Below, in pieces: positions 45,086-53,548 of a DNA stretch of 64,000 nt. The stretch is from the NCBI RefSeq assembly GCF_003008615.1, contig NZ_CP027657.1, positions 3,224,001 through 3,288,000 of the forward strand, written 5' to 3'. The notes under the pieces were generated by a model that saw only the letters and a program-made list of their open reading frames with translations, was not told where the DNA came from and did no database searches. The translations under genes were made by a program, and so were the position numbers. Numbering within the stretch: position 1 is the stretch's first letter; every line of letters starts with the position of its first letter. The DNA comes from Pseudomonas mendocina (lineage in GTDB: Bacteria; Pseudomonadota; Gammaproteobacteria; Pseudomonadales; Pseudomonadaceae).

Positions 45086-45919
45086 TCAGAGATATCCAAG
45101 GCGTCGCATGACCTGACCGTGATCGTGCTCGATTTGCGCAACTTGTGCAGGTGTTAGCACCTCTTTCCAGCCTCCGGCCTTGCCTGAACGAAAGAAATGC
45201 CTACCTGGCGCCATAGTCTCTTTGAACCCGTTCTGTGTTTCCTGCTTTTTCAATTCGCTGAAGCGAGTGTTCAGGGCTGCTTGTTCGTAAATTTCGATTG
45301 TCTTGTCTAGCCCCGCGTGATGTGCGATACGCGCCCCCTGTTGGACTGGATCCGCAAGCATGTCTTCATAGCGCACCAGAAGTGGAGAGGGATGGGCCTG
45401 ATCGAGCCAGCTTTCCACGTGTTGACTCCAGGTGAGAAGTGGTTGGCTTGTATTGGGTGTGAACTTCGTAGCGCTGTGACCTAGAGCTGAGTCGGGAGTG
45501 GCCATGCGTTTTATGGCGTAATCAACGGATTGTCCGAGGTGATGGGCAAAGGAGATGGCCACGTCACGTGGGTCACGCACGATATAGATACTGGAGTGGG
45601 TCAGCTCCGGAGGGAAAAGTGGCAGCCCTTCTGAATTACGTACCCAGGCATCGTGAACCTTGTGCAGGCTTACGCCCTTGACTAGGCGACTGTAGGTGGA
45701 CATGGCCACAGGTCGTGCTGACAATATCTCTTCCTGTGTTAGATCTGCCGTAGCTATGCCGAGCAAGTCATCCAGAAAATAGCGAGACGAGGGTTGCGTT
45801 ACGATATCCAACTTATTGATATCTATGGGGCGGCCATCTTGTTTGACACTACTCAGAAAGGCCCTTACCCAGGTATTGCCGGATTTGGGATAAGACGCCA
45901 GCCAGATAAAAGCACTCAT
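45086..45919 (-). CDS. PAPS-dependent sulfotransferase in the RiPP cluster
   Basis: A 277-residue sulfotransferase with the 5'-phosphosulfate loop YPKSGNTWVRAF at residues 10-21 and the 3'-phosphate loop IYIVRDPRDVAISF at about 112-125. It would move sulfate from PAPS to a hydroxyl group. It overlaps the kinase gene (ATGA) and stands 18 bases before the cyclase gene, so it belongs to the same operon. The predicted core offers Ser and Thr hydroxyls but no Tyr. Sulfation of the peptide is a prediction; sulfotransferases are not part of the classical lasso set. Confidence 0.85.
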   Translation of the reverse strand: MSAFIWLASYPKSGNTWVRAFLSSVKQDGRPIDINKLDIVTQPSSRYFLDDLLGIATADLTQEEILSARPVAMSTYSRLVKGVSLHKVHDAWVRNSEGLPLFPPELTHSSIYIVRDPRDVAISFAHHLGQSVDYAIKRMATPDSALGHSATKFTPNTSQPLLTWSQHVESWLDQAHPSPLLVRYEDMLADPVQQGARIAHHAGLDKTIEIYEQAALNTRFSELKKQETQNGFKETMAPGRHFFRSGKAGGWKEVLTPAQVAQIEHDHGQVMRRLGYL

Positions 45920-46815
45920 GATGCGGCTACATGCTCAATCAGTTCGATAGTGCTATCTAGCTGCGAGAGGTCATCTGGGCGTTGCAGAACCATTACTGGA
46001 ACGTTGCTGATCAATTGTCCCAGCTGCTTGAAATAGGTCTGTTCTGCGCCAAGCAGTCGTGACAAGCGTTGTCGATAAATATGTGTGCGAAGTTGTGCAA
46101 GTGCGCTGATTTTGTCTAGCGTTAATAGTTCGGCAGAAGCAATGTATTTTCTAGGGGCCAGAATAATAATGGTTTGTAGTCGGGTGGGAAGATTGTTGAA
46201 GTCTGAATTTGCTGGGTAGTGGAATTTCTGCAGGCCAGTCCTTGCCTTGCTGAGATTGTTGGTCTGAATGGTCAGCGCATCAGCAGCATCTTGCCATAAC
46301 TTTATGCTTGGAAAGCCGGGCTGTACTTCAGTTCTGAGTGGATCTAGGACGCTAATGTCGTCGCACAGAAGCTGGTGGCCGCGTTTGATCAGTGCTGTGG
46401 CGGTGGTTGATTTCCCTGCGCCAGACTGTCCTACCAGAGTAATCGCAGCATCGCCTATCCTCACGGTGGCTCCATGTAAGGGTAAGGCCCGTCTTTGGTG
46501 GCAAATCAATCCTAGAGCTGGGCCCAGCAGGAAAGTCATGATCTCTCCCTGCGTGGTTTCATTGCCTGCTTCTATGATTATCTGTTGTCCTGCCGATACC
46601 AGAATTGACAATCTGCCGCTTATGCGTATGAGCGCTTTTCCATTGGAGTAAAGAGTCAAGAATGGGCTGGAAAATAAGACTGGCTGATCGATGGAGGGGA
46701 TGGCCGCATGCGTAACATGAATATCCGGTGTGAGTTGAGGCAAGTTAAGTATACTCAACAGGGGAAGGGGACTATCTGAGCGTAGGTGCCATCCACATAG
46801 GGAATAATCAAACAT
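45916..46815 (-). CDS. HPr-kinase-like peptide kinase
   Basis: A 299-residue protein related to HPr kinase/phosphorylase: Walker A GQSGAGKST at residues 129-137, LPLHGATV before it and a CDD acidic pair at 151-153. Proteins of this kind in lasso clusters (paeninodin) phosphorylate the C-terminal Ser of the precursor. NCBI-type annotation would probably be HprK-related kinase A. The predicted precursor here ends in two Ser residues, which fits. No HPr gene is nearby. It is second in the operon, 59 bases after the PqqD-like gene. Confidence 0.82.
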   Translation of the reverse strand: MFDYSLCGWHLRSDSPLPLLSILNLPQLTPDIHVTHAAIPSIDQPVLFSSPFLTLYSNGKALIRISGRLSILVSAGQQIIIEAGNETTQGEIMTFLLGPALGLICHQRRALPLHGATVRIGDAAITLVGQSGAGKSTTATALIKRGHQLLCDDISVLDPLRTEVQPGFPSIKLWQDAADALTIQTNNLSKARTGLQKFHYPANSDFNNLPTRLQTIIILAPRKYIASAELLTLDKISALAQLRTHIYRQRLSRLLGAEQTYFKQLGQLISNVPVMVLQRPDDLSQLDSTIELIEHVAAS

Positions 46816-46857
46816 GGCGTATCTTACAATCCATTGTTGTACTTGATGTTATTAAAC

Positions 46858-46876
46858 AAGTGTGCAAGACACACTT
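46858..46876. other. Hairpin at the end of the PqqD-like gene
   Basis: AAGTGTG-CAAGA-CACACTT forms a 7-bp stem across the PqqD-like stop codon, inside the operon. It may act as a weak attenuator that lowers expression of the enzymes relative to the recognition protein. Confidence 0.4.
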
Positions 46877-47153
46877 ATTCGTGGATTTCTATCAAGTGGT
46901 TCTCTGCCAGCATGGTAAGGACTTTGCAAACGTCCGCCTGTATGGTTTTCAGGTCAGCATCGTAGTCATTGGCCAAGGCGCTGCATAAGTCTAATAACAG
47001 TGGCTGGCTGTCGAGTCGATTCCAGATGTCCGTACTGATATCGTCGAAGGCAAAGTATTTGCCGGAATCAACCCCCAGTAGGACGATCTTGCCATCTATT
47101 TCTGATGCGAGCTGATCCAGTCGCTTGCTGACTCGTGCATTGAGTGAAAGCAT
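46875..47153 (-). CDS. PqqD-like RiPP recognition element (B1-type)
   Basis: A 92-residue PqqD-family protein: a small beta-strand/helix start (IDGKIVLLGVDSGKYFAFDDISTDIW) and a helical second half (LCSALANDYDADLKTIQADVCKVLTMLAENHLI). In lasso systems the B1 protein binds the leader and delivers the precursor to the B2 protease and cyclase. The ATG at 47153 is chosen because the upstream in-frame extension is low-complexity and AT-rich. It is the first gene of the minus-strand operon. Confidence 0.83.
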   Translation of the reverse strand: MLSLNARVSKRLDQLASEIDGKIVLLGVDSGKYFAFDDISTDIWNRLDSQPLLLDLCSALANDYDADLKTIQADVCKVLTMLAENHLIEIHE

Positions 47154-47604
47154 GCTCGTATTTCCATCCTTAAAATACTTTACAAGATTATGATTTATAT
47201 TGCGCTTATGGTGCATATATTGCTGGTTCTTGCACCAGTATAAAGTTCTATTTTCAACATGCAATCGCATGGAGTCCAATGATGTTGGGCGCTCCGTTAC
47301 GCCAGCTGTTTCACAACGGCGCGGTTCTACTCTGGTGCCAGCGAACCGGCCATTGGTGACCCTAGAGCAGTGGTGGTGGGGATTGGCGTGGCTTGAGCAG
47401 CAGAGCGATTGATGAGGCTGCCTGTTCCTGGCATCGGCAGCGCAAGCACTGGTCTACGCTTCTACGTAGTTATACGCAATGGCTTCTGGGTAGTTCTGCG
47501 AATTCCGTCGGTTGGCGCATATCCGGATAGTGGTCAGGCTCCCTCGGAGTACCCACAAGAACAATGATCGCCGTCGCCCAAGAGGCTTCGGTAGGAGAGC
47601 TGCA
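47154..47604. other. Right island junction and cstA leader
   Basis: There are 451 bases with no convincing gene; a 70-codon frame at 47200-47412 lacks a ribosome site and family signature. The sequence changes from AT-rich (to about 47280) to core-like GC. AAGAACAA at 47557-47564 fits the Crc/Hfq motif AANAANAA about 40 bases before the cstA start. No leader-peptidase (B2) gene is found here. Confidence 0.5.
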
Positions 47605-49665
47605 ATGACCCGAATTGCCGGCCATGCCGTCTGGTTCGCCGTCGCGTTGCTGGGCGCCTTCGCCCTCGGCACCGTTGCGCTGAGCCGTGGTGAATCCATC
47701 AATGCCTTATGGATCGTGGTTGCCGCCGTAGCGATCTACCTGGTCGCATACCGCTACTACAGCCTGTTCATCGCCAACAAGGTGATGGGGCTGGATCCCT
47801 CCCGCGCTACACCCGCTGTCGTCAACAACGACGGTCTCGATTACGTCCCCACCAACAAGCACATCCTCTTCGGTCACCACTTCGCCGCCATTGCTGGCGC
47901 AGGCCCGCTGGTGGGCCCGGTGCTGGCTGCACAGATGGGCTACCTGCCTGGCACCCTGTGGTTGATCGCTGGCGTGGTGCTGGCTGGTGCGGTGCAGGAC
48001 TTCATGGTGCTGTTCCTGTCCACGCGTCGCAACGGTCGCTCGCTGGGCGACATGGTGCGTGAGGAAATGGGCCGGATTCCCGGTACCATCGCGCTGTTCG
48101 GTTGCTTCCTGATCATGATCATCATCCTCGCGGTGCTCTCGTTGATCGTGGTCAAGGCCCTGGCCGAAAGCCCGTGGGGTATGTTCACGGTGATGGCGAC
48201 CATTCCCATCGCGGTGTTCATGGGCGTGTACATGCGCTACATCCGCCCGGGCCGTATCGGTGAAATTTCGCTGATCGGCGTGGTGCTGCTGCTTGGTTCG
48301 ATCTGGCTCGGTGGCGTGGTCGCGGCCGATCCGTACTGGGGCCCGGCCTTCACCTTCACCGGCGTGCAGATCACCTGGATGCTGATCGGCTATGGCTTCG
48401 TCGCCGCCGTGCTGCCGGTGTGGCTGATCCTGGCGCCGCGCGATTACCTGTCGACCTTCCTCAAGATCGGTACCATCCTGGCCCTGGCGGTCGGTATCCT
48501 GATCACCATGCCGGAACTGAAGATGCCGGCGCTGACCCAGTTCATCGACGGTACCGGCCCGGTATGGAAGGGCGGCCTGTTTCCCTTCCTGTTCATCACC
48601 ATCGCCTGTGGTGCGGTATCGGGCTTCCATGCACTGATCAGTTCTGGCACCACGCCCAAGCTGCTGGCCAACGAAGCCCACGCGCGCTACATCGGTTATG
48701 GCGGCATGCTGATGGAGTCGTTCGTCGCCATCATGGCCATGGTCGCCGCGTCGGTGATCGAACCGGGCATCTACTTCGCCATGAACAGCCCCGCTGCACT
48801 GGTCGGTAGCGACGTGCAATCGGTAGCCGCCACCGTCAGCAGCTGGGGTTTCATGATCACCCCCGAGCAGCTCGAGGCCACGGCCCGTGACATCGGCGAG
48901 CACAGCATCCTGGCCCGTGCCGGTGGTGCGCCGACGCTGGCCGTGGGGATCGCGCAGATCCTGCACAGCGTACTGCCGGGTGAGAACACCATGGCCTTCT
49001 GGTACCACTTCGCGATCCTCTTCGAAGCGCTGTTCATCCTCACCGCGGTGGACGCCGGTACCCGTGCCGGGCGTTTCATGCTGCAGGATCTGCTGGGCAA
49101 TTTCGTCCCGGCGTTGAAGAAGACCGAGTCCTGGGCTGCCAACATGATCGCCACCGGTGGTTGCGTGGCGCTGTGGGGCTGGTTGCTGTATCAGGGCGTG
49201 GTCGATCCGCTGGGCGGCATCAACACCCTGTGGCCGCTGTTCGGCATCTCCAACCAGATGCTGGCGGGTATCGCGCTGATGCTCGGTTGCGTGGTGCTGA
49301 TCAAGATGAAGCGCCAGCGCTACGTCTGGGTCACCCTGGTTCCGGCCGTATGGTTGCTGATTTGCACCACCACGGCCGGCCTGATCAAACTGTTCGACTC
49401 GAACCCGGCGGTTGGCTTCCTGGCCCTGGCCGACAAGTACAGTGCGGCGATTGCCAAGGGTGAGGTAATCGCCCCGGCCAAGGACATGGCGCAGATGCAC
49501 CATGTACTGTTCAATGCCTACACCAACGCGACGCTGACCATACTGTTCCTGTTCGTGGTGATGAGCATTCTGTTCTACGCGATCAAGGTCGGCAGGGCAG
49601 CGCTGGCCAAGCCGGAACGCACCGACCGTGAGGCGCCGTATCAGTCGGCTGCCGAGCTGAGCTAA
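47605..49665 (+). CDS. cstA: CstA-family pyruvate/peptide transporter
   Basis: A 686-residue inner-membrane protein with some 16 hydrophobic segments, including [20 protein letters not shown] and [25 protein letters not shown], which are signature stretches of CstA. Members import pyruvate or peptides during carbon starvation. The ATG at 47605 follows TAGGAGAG; the longer frame has an arginine-rich nonsense N-terminus. The YbdD-like gene follows after 10 bases, the standard pairing. Confidence 0.95.
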   Translation: MTRIAGHAVWFAVALLGAFALGTVALSRGESINALWIVVAAVAIYLVAYRYYSLFIANKVMGLDPSRATPAVVNNDGLDYVPTNKHILFGHHFAAIAGAGPLVGPVLAAQMGYLPGTLWLIAGVVLAGAVQDFMVLFLSTRRNGRSLGDMVREEMGRIPGTIALFGCFLIMIIILAVLSLIVVKALAESPWGMFTVMATIPIAVFMGVYMRYIRPGRIGEISLIGVVLLLGSIWLGGVVAADPYWGPAFTFTGVQITWMLIGYGFVAAVLPVWLILAPRDYLSTFLKIGTILALAVGILITMPELKMPALTQFIDGTGPVWKGGLFPFLFITIACGAVSGFHALISSGTTPKLLANEAHARYIGYGGMLMESFVAIMAMVAASVIEPGIYFAMNSPAALVGSDVQSVAATVSSWGFMITPEQLEATARDIGEHSILARAGGAPTLAVGIAQILHSVLPGENTMAFWYHFAILFEALFILTAVDAGTRAGRFMLQDLLGNFVPALKKTESWAANMIATGGCVALWGWLLYQGVVDPLGGINTLWPLFGISNQMLAGIALMLGCVVLIKMKRQRYVWVTLVPAVWLLICTTTAGLIKLFDSNPAVGFLALADKYSAAIAKGEVIAPAKDMAQMHHVLFNAYTNATLTILFLFVVMSILFYAIKVGRAALAKPERTDREAPYQSAAELS

Positions 49666-49675
49666 GGAGCACGTC

Positions 49676-49879
49676 ATGTTCAACGACCTCGCCCGCATGG
49701 GCCGCTACCTGGGCCAGGCTGCCCGTATGCTGGTGGGCATGCCCGACTACGACACCTATGTCGAGCACATGGCCAACAAGCACCCGGATCAGCCGGTAAT
49801 GAGCTACGAGGCGTTCTTCCGTGAACGCCAGGAAGCGCGTTATGGTGGCGGTAATGGACGGCCTGTGCGCTGTTGTTGA
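49676..49879 (+). CDS. ybdD: YbdD/YjiX-family small protein
   Basis: A 67-residue protein with [34 protein letters not shown], diagnostic of the YbdD family that accompanies CstA/BtsT transporters and is needed for their activity in E. coli. It ends in PVRCC. Strong AAGGAG before the ATG. Confidence 0.93.
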   Translation: MFNDLARMGRYLGQAARMLVGMPDYDTYVEHMANKHPDQPVMSYEAFFRERQEARYGGGNGRPVRCC

Positions 49880-49896
49880 ACCGCTGTCAGCTACCC

Positions 49897-49921
49897 ACAC
49901 GCCACGCTTGCCGTGGCGTGT
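49897..49921 (+). terminator. Terminator of the cstA-ybdD operon
   Basis: A perfect 10-bp stem (ACACGCCACG / CGTGGCGTGT) with a 5-base loop, followed by TTCATTTCT. Stands 17 bases after the ybdD stop. Confidence 0.7.
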
Positions 49922-49973
49922 TCATTTCTGGATGGCATGACAGGCTTGTCGCCATCTTTCGAGGATGTATCGA

Positions 49974-50954
49974 ATGTCTCAACTGCCCATTCCCGTCACC
50001 GTGCTCACCGGCTTTCTCGGTGCCGGCAAGACCACGCTGCTGCGCCACATGCTCAAGGCCGAGCACGGCTTGCGCCTGGCGGTGATCGAGAACGAATTCA
50101 GCGCTACGCCCATCGATGGCCAACTGCTCGGCGATGAGCCGGTGAAGCTGGTCACCCTGGCCAACGGTTGCGTGTGCTGCTCGATCCACGTCGAGTTGGA
50201 AAAGGCGCTGTTTCTGTTGCTGGACAAACTCGACGCCGGCGAGCTGGCCTTCGACCGCCTGGTGATCGAGTGCACCGGTCTGGCTGACCCGGCGCCGGTG
50301 GCGCAGACCTTCTTCGCCACCGAAGAACTGGGGGCGCGCTACCGGCTCGATGGCATCGTCACCCTGGTCGATGCGGTCAACGCCGAGCGTCACCTGAGCG
50401 AGACCATCGCCCAGGCCCAGGTCGGTTTCGCCGACCTCATCCTGCTGAGCAAGACCGATCTGGCTGACGCGGCCAGCGTCGAGGCGCTGCGAGCCCGTTT
50501 GCAACGAATCAACCGGCGCGCGCCGGTTCAGGTGGTCGAGCATGGTCGTATCGATCTTGAATCACTGCTCGATCTGCGCGGTTTCGAACTCGATCCCACA
50601 CCAGTGCGCGGCCTGACACTGCGCCCGCTGGCGCCCGCGACGAACACGCCGGATCGTATCCGTACGTTGGTGCTGGAGAGTGCCGAACCGGTCGATCTGG
50701 AGCGCCTGAGCGCCTTCATGGAAGGCTTGCTGGCACGTTTCGGCGATGCGCTGCTGCGCTACAAGGGCGTGCTCGCGGTGGCGAACGAGCCGCGTCGCCT
50801 GGTGTTCCAGGGCGTGCTGCGGCTGTATAGCTTCGACTGGGACAGCGAGTGGGCGCCGGACGAAACGCGCGAAAGCGTGCTGGTGTTCATCGGTGACGAT
50901 CTGCCCGAGGACGAAATCCGTCAGGGGTTCGCCGAGGCACTCGGGCAGCGTTGA
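49974..50954 (+). CDS. CobW/P47K-family GTPase (YjiA-like)
   Basis: A 326-residue G3E GTPase and probable metallochaperone. GTP-binding P-loop GFLGAGKTTLL at the N-terminus, metal-site motif GCVCCS (CxCC) and a C-terminal CobW_C domain. ATG 49974 has GAGG nine bases upstream; an ATG at 49965 sits too close to that site. It keeps its place behind cstA-ybdD as in P. aeruginosa. It probably hands zinc or a related metal to a client protein. Confidence 0.9.
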   Translation: MSQLPIPVTVLTGFLGAGKTTLLRHMLKAEHGLRLAVIENEFSATPIDGQLLGDEPVKLVTLANGCVCCSIHVELEKALFLLLDKLDAGELAFDRLVIECTGLADPAPVAQTFFATEELGARYRLDGIVTLVDAVNAERHLSETIAQAQVGFADLILLSKTDLADAASVEALRARLQRINRRAPVQVVEHGRIDLESLLDLRGFELDPTPVRGLTLRPLAPATNTPDRIRTLVLESAEPVDLERLSAFMEGLLARFGDALLRYKGVLAVANEPRRLVFQGVLRLYSFDWDSEWAPDETRESVLVFIGDDLPEDEIRQGFAEALGQR

Positions 50955-51326
50955 TCAGGGTTTGTCGCCGAGGGCGGCAAGCTCGCGCTCCAGCAGGCTC
51001 TCGTCACCCAGGTTGAGCTCGACCAGGCGACGCAGATGGCTGATCGAATCCAGGTCGATATGACGGCAGACGAAGCCGAGATAGCCGGCCTGGGTTCGGG
51101 TCAGCAGGACTTCCATCTTCACCCGTGCCTCGTCGCCGAGCTGGATCTGCGCCTCGAACGGTTGATCCGGATCGGCGTTCCAATCCGCAGGCGTCTCTAC
51201 CATCAGGCCCTTGAGCGAGAGGTCATGTAACACCGCCGACCAGCGCCGCTCGCCTTGCACGAGCACGGTGGGGGCGTCGAAGGCGATGCGCTGAAAACGC
51301 CGACGCTCGTTGGCTGTATCACTCAT
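50955..51326 (-). CDS. mapZ: Type IV PilZ-domain protein MapZ (FimW/PA4608-like)
   Basis: A 123-residue single PilZ domain with c-di-GMP motifs RRRFQRI and DLSLKG. Length and sequence match MapZ, which binds the chemoreceptor methyltransferase CheR1 when loaded with c-di-GMP and so changes flagellar switching. The ATG at 51326 follows GGAG. In P. aeruginosa it is beside radA; here it lies beyond cstA and the CobW gene. Confidence 0.8.
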   Translation of the reverse strand: MSDTANERRRFQRIAFDAPTVLVQGERRWSAVLHDLSLKGLMVETPADWNADPDQPFEAQIQLGDEARVKMEVLLTRTQAGYLGFVCRHIDLDSISHLRRLVELNLGDESLLERELAALGDKP

Positions 51327-51495
51327 TCCCGAACTCCGATCTGCAGGTTTCCCCACACTATAGCCAAGGCGGCTGTCGGTGGTCTCGAATTGTGTCGAAT
51401 GGCATGAACGGTAGCGCTGGTTGTTTGACAGCTGGGGTGACCTGACCAAAGCTCCTTATGCAGTTTCAATCAATCGATATTACGGGGCGATAGAT

Positions 51496-52002
51496 ATGAG
51501 CAAGCGAATGTTGGGCAGGGGTCTGATCTTTGGCGTCCTGAGCATGGCCAGCGTAGGGGCGTTCGCCGACGCGGCCGGGGGCAACGGCTGCGGCTGGGGC
51601 AACATGCTATTCGAAGGACAGCGCGGCATGGCTCCACATTTCCTCGCCACCACCACCAACGGCACCTTTGGCAACGCTACCTTCGGCATGACCTCCGGCA
51701 CCAACGGTTGCGACACCAGCGGCGCGCTGGGCTACAACGGCCGCTCGATGCTGGCGATGAACGGCATGCTCGACTCCATCGCCGAAGACATGGCCATGGG
51801 CCAGGGGGAGGCGCTCGATGCCTACGCGACCTTGCTGGGCGTCGAAGCTCGGGATCGTGCGCATTTCGCCAAGGTCACCCATGACAACTTCGGCAGCATC
51901 TTCAGCCAAGCCGATGCCACCAGTGAGCAGGTACTGGCGGCAACCCTGGAGGTGATGAGTCGCGATACACAGCTGGCGCGTTACGTGAAACAGCCCGCGT
52001 AG
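51496..52002 (+). CDS. DUF3015-family exported protein
   Basis: A 168-residue protein with a signal peptide (about 1-23, VGAFADAAG). It has GCGWGNMLFEGQRGMAPHFLATTTNGTFGN, cysteines at GNGCGWG and NGCDTSG that may form a disulfide, and a helical C-terminal half. These are features of DUF3015. Secreted or periplasmic; function unknown. Confidence 0.8.
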   Translation: MSKRMLGRGLIFGVLSMASVGAFADAAGGNGCGWGNMLFEGQRGMAPHFLATTTNGTFGNATFGMTSGTNGCDTSGALGYNGRSMLAMNGMLDSIAEDMAMGQGEALDAYATLLGVEARDRAHFAKVTHDNFGSIFSQADATSEQVLAATLEVMSRDTQLARYVKQPA

Positions 52003-52017
52003 GCACGTCCGCTTCGT

Positions 52018-52083
52018 GGTGCGCACGGCGCACCCTACGGCTTCGAGCAGATCCGGAGTTCAGTAGGGTGCGCCGTGCGCACC
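52018..52083. repeat. Family B repeat as an inverted pair
   Basis: GGTGCGCACGGCGCACCCTACG (52018-52039) is followed by its reverse complement (52063-52083), which can fold into a 21-bp stem. Single copies of the same repeat occur at 23303 and 63490. Placed between convergent genes. Confidence 0.75.
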
Positions 52084-52124
52084 AGTCGTATCCATGCACT
52101 ACAAGGAAATCGACCAGGCAAAAA

Positions 52125-52148
52125 GAAGCCCGCCAATTGGCGGGCTTC
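52125..52148 (-). terminator. Intrinsic terminator of glyA
   Basis: A 10-bp stem (GAAGCCCGCC / GGCGGGCTTC) around AATT, followed on the minus strand by TTTTT. It lies 18 bases after the glyA stop codon. Confidence 0.88.
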
Positions 52149-52166
52149 TTCGTTTCAGGCCGAACC

Positions 52167-53420
52167 TTAGTTGCCGTAAACCGGGAACTTGGCACACAGC
52201 GCTTTGACCTGCTCACGCACACGGCCTTCGACTTCGTCGTTGCCGATGTTGGCCAGCACTTCGCAGATCCAGCCCGCCAACTGACGGCACTCGTCTTCCT
52301 TGAAGCCGCGCGTGGTCACGGCCGGGGTGCCGATACGCAGGCCGGAGGTGACGAACGGCGAACGCGGGTCGTTCGGTACGCTGTTCTTGTTCACGGTGAT
52401 GAAGGCGCGGCCCAGGGCGGCGTCGGCATCTTTACCGGTGATGTCTTGCTTGATCAGCGAGAGCAGGAACAGGTGGTTCTGGGTACCGCCGGAAACCACG
52501 TCGTAGCCGTTGTCGATGAACACTTTGGCCATGACCTGAGCGTTCTTCACCACTTGCTGCTGGTAAGCCTTGAACTCGGGCTGCAGGGCTTCCTTGAAGC
52601 ACACGGCCTTGGCGGCGATGACGTGCTCCAGCGGGCCGCCTTGTGCGCCTGGGAAGACCGCGGAGTTGAGCTTCTTCTCGATCTCTTCGTTCTTCTTCGC
52701 CAGGATCAGGCCGCCGCGCGGACCGCGCAGGGTCTTGTGGGTGGTGGTGGTGACCACGTCGGCGAACGGTACCGGGTTCGGGTAAACGCCAGCAGCAACT
52801 AGGCCGGCCACGTGAGCCATGTCGACGAACAGGTAGGCACCGACCTTGTCGGCGATGGCGCGGAAGCGGGCGAAGTCCAGCACCTGCGAGTAGGCGCTGA
52901 AACCGGCAACGATCATCTTCGGCTTGTGCTCGACGGCCAGGCGCTCGACTTCGTCGTAGTCGATCAGGCCGGCATCGGTGATGCCGTACTGCACGGCGTT
53001 GTACAGCTTGCCGGAGGAGGAAACGCTGGCGCCGTGGGTCAGGTGACCGCCGTGAGCCAGGCTCATGCCGAGGATGGTGTCACCAGCGCTGAGCAGAGCC
53101 AGGTAGACAGCTGCGTTGGCTTGCGAGCCAGCGTGCGGCTGAACGTTGGCGTAGTCGGCACCGAACAGCTCCTTGGCGCGGTCGATGGCCAGTTGCTCGA
53201 CCACGTCGACGTACTCGCAACCACCGTAGTAGCGCTTGCCCGGATAACCCTCGGCGTACTTGTTGGTCAGCACGCTGCCCTGGGCTTCCATTACCGCCGG
53301 GCTGGTGTAGTTTTCCGAGGCGATCAGCTCGATGTGTTCTTCCTGGCGTTGGGCTTCCTGCTCCATGGCAGCAAACAATTCGGCGTCATAACGAGCAAGG
53401 TTCAAATCACGGCTGAACAT
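52167..53420 (-). CDS. glyA: Serine hydroxymethyltransferase
   Basis: A 417-residue GlyA that interconverts serine and glycine with tetrahydrofolate. The PLP lysine is in [15 protein letters not shown], with [15 protein letters not shown] and [17 protein letters not shown] typical of the housekeeping enzyme. The glyA paralogue next to CobW matches the pseudomonad arrangement. It is a useful contrast to the divergent SHMT-like protein at 10840-12018, which lacks several of these residues. Confidence 0.97.
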   Translation of the reverse strand: MFSRDLNLARYDAELFAAMEQEAQRQEEHIELIASENYTSPAVMEAQGSVLTNKYAEGYPGKRYYGGCEYVDVVEQLAIDRAKELFGADYANVQPHAGSQANAAVYLALLSAGDTILGMSLAHGGHLTHGASVSSSGKLYNAVQYGITDAGLIDYDEVERLAVEHKPKMIVAGFSAYSQVLDFARFRAIADKVGAYLFVDMAHVAGLVAAGVYPNPVPFADVVTTTTHKTLRGPRGGLILAKKNEEIEKKLNSAVFPGAQGGPLEHVIAAKAVCFKEALQPEFKAYQQQVVKNAQVMAKVFIDNGYDVVSGGTQNHLFLLSLIKQDITGKDADAALGRAFITVNKNSVPNDPRSPFVTSGLRIGTPAVTTRGFKEDECRQLAGWICEVLANIGNDEVEGRVREQVKALCAKFPVYGN

Positions 53421-53483
53421 GGCAATCCCCTGAAAACCAGTTGGGCGGAATAAAGAGGGGGCGGATTCTACCGCAAAGGTCGC

Positions 53484-53548
53484 AATCAGGCATATGAAGG
53501 TCGGTCATGAGGCTGACAAATGGCCTTCATCTAGCTGTATGCCTGATT
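53484..53548. other. Extended interrupted hairpin at the flavoprotein gene end
   Basis: AATCAGGCATATGAAGG (53484-53500) pairs with CCTTCAT (53524-53530) and TATGCCTGATT (53538-53548), giving 11- and 7-bp perfect stems separated by a 7-base bulge. It overlaps the stop codon of the flavoprotein gene and lies 64 bases before glyA. It may end or protect the upstream mRNA. Confidence 0.55.

Noticed and set aside
47200..47412. 70-codon frame that might have been the missing lasso B2 protease or a second precursor
   Set aside because: Too short for B2, no Cys-His-Asp pattern, no leader motif and no ribosome site.
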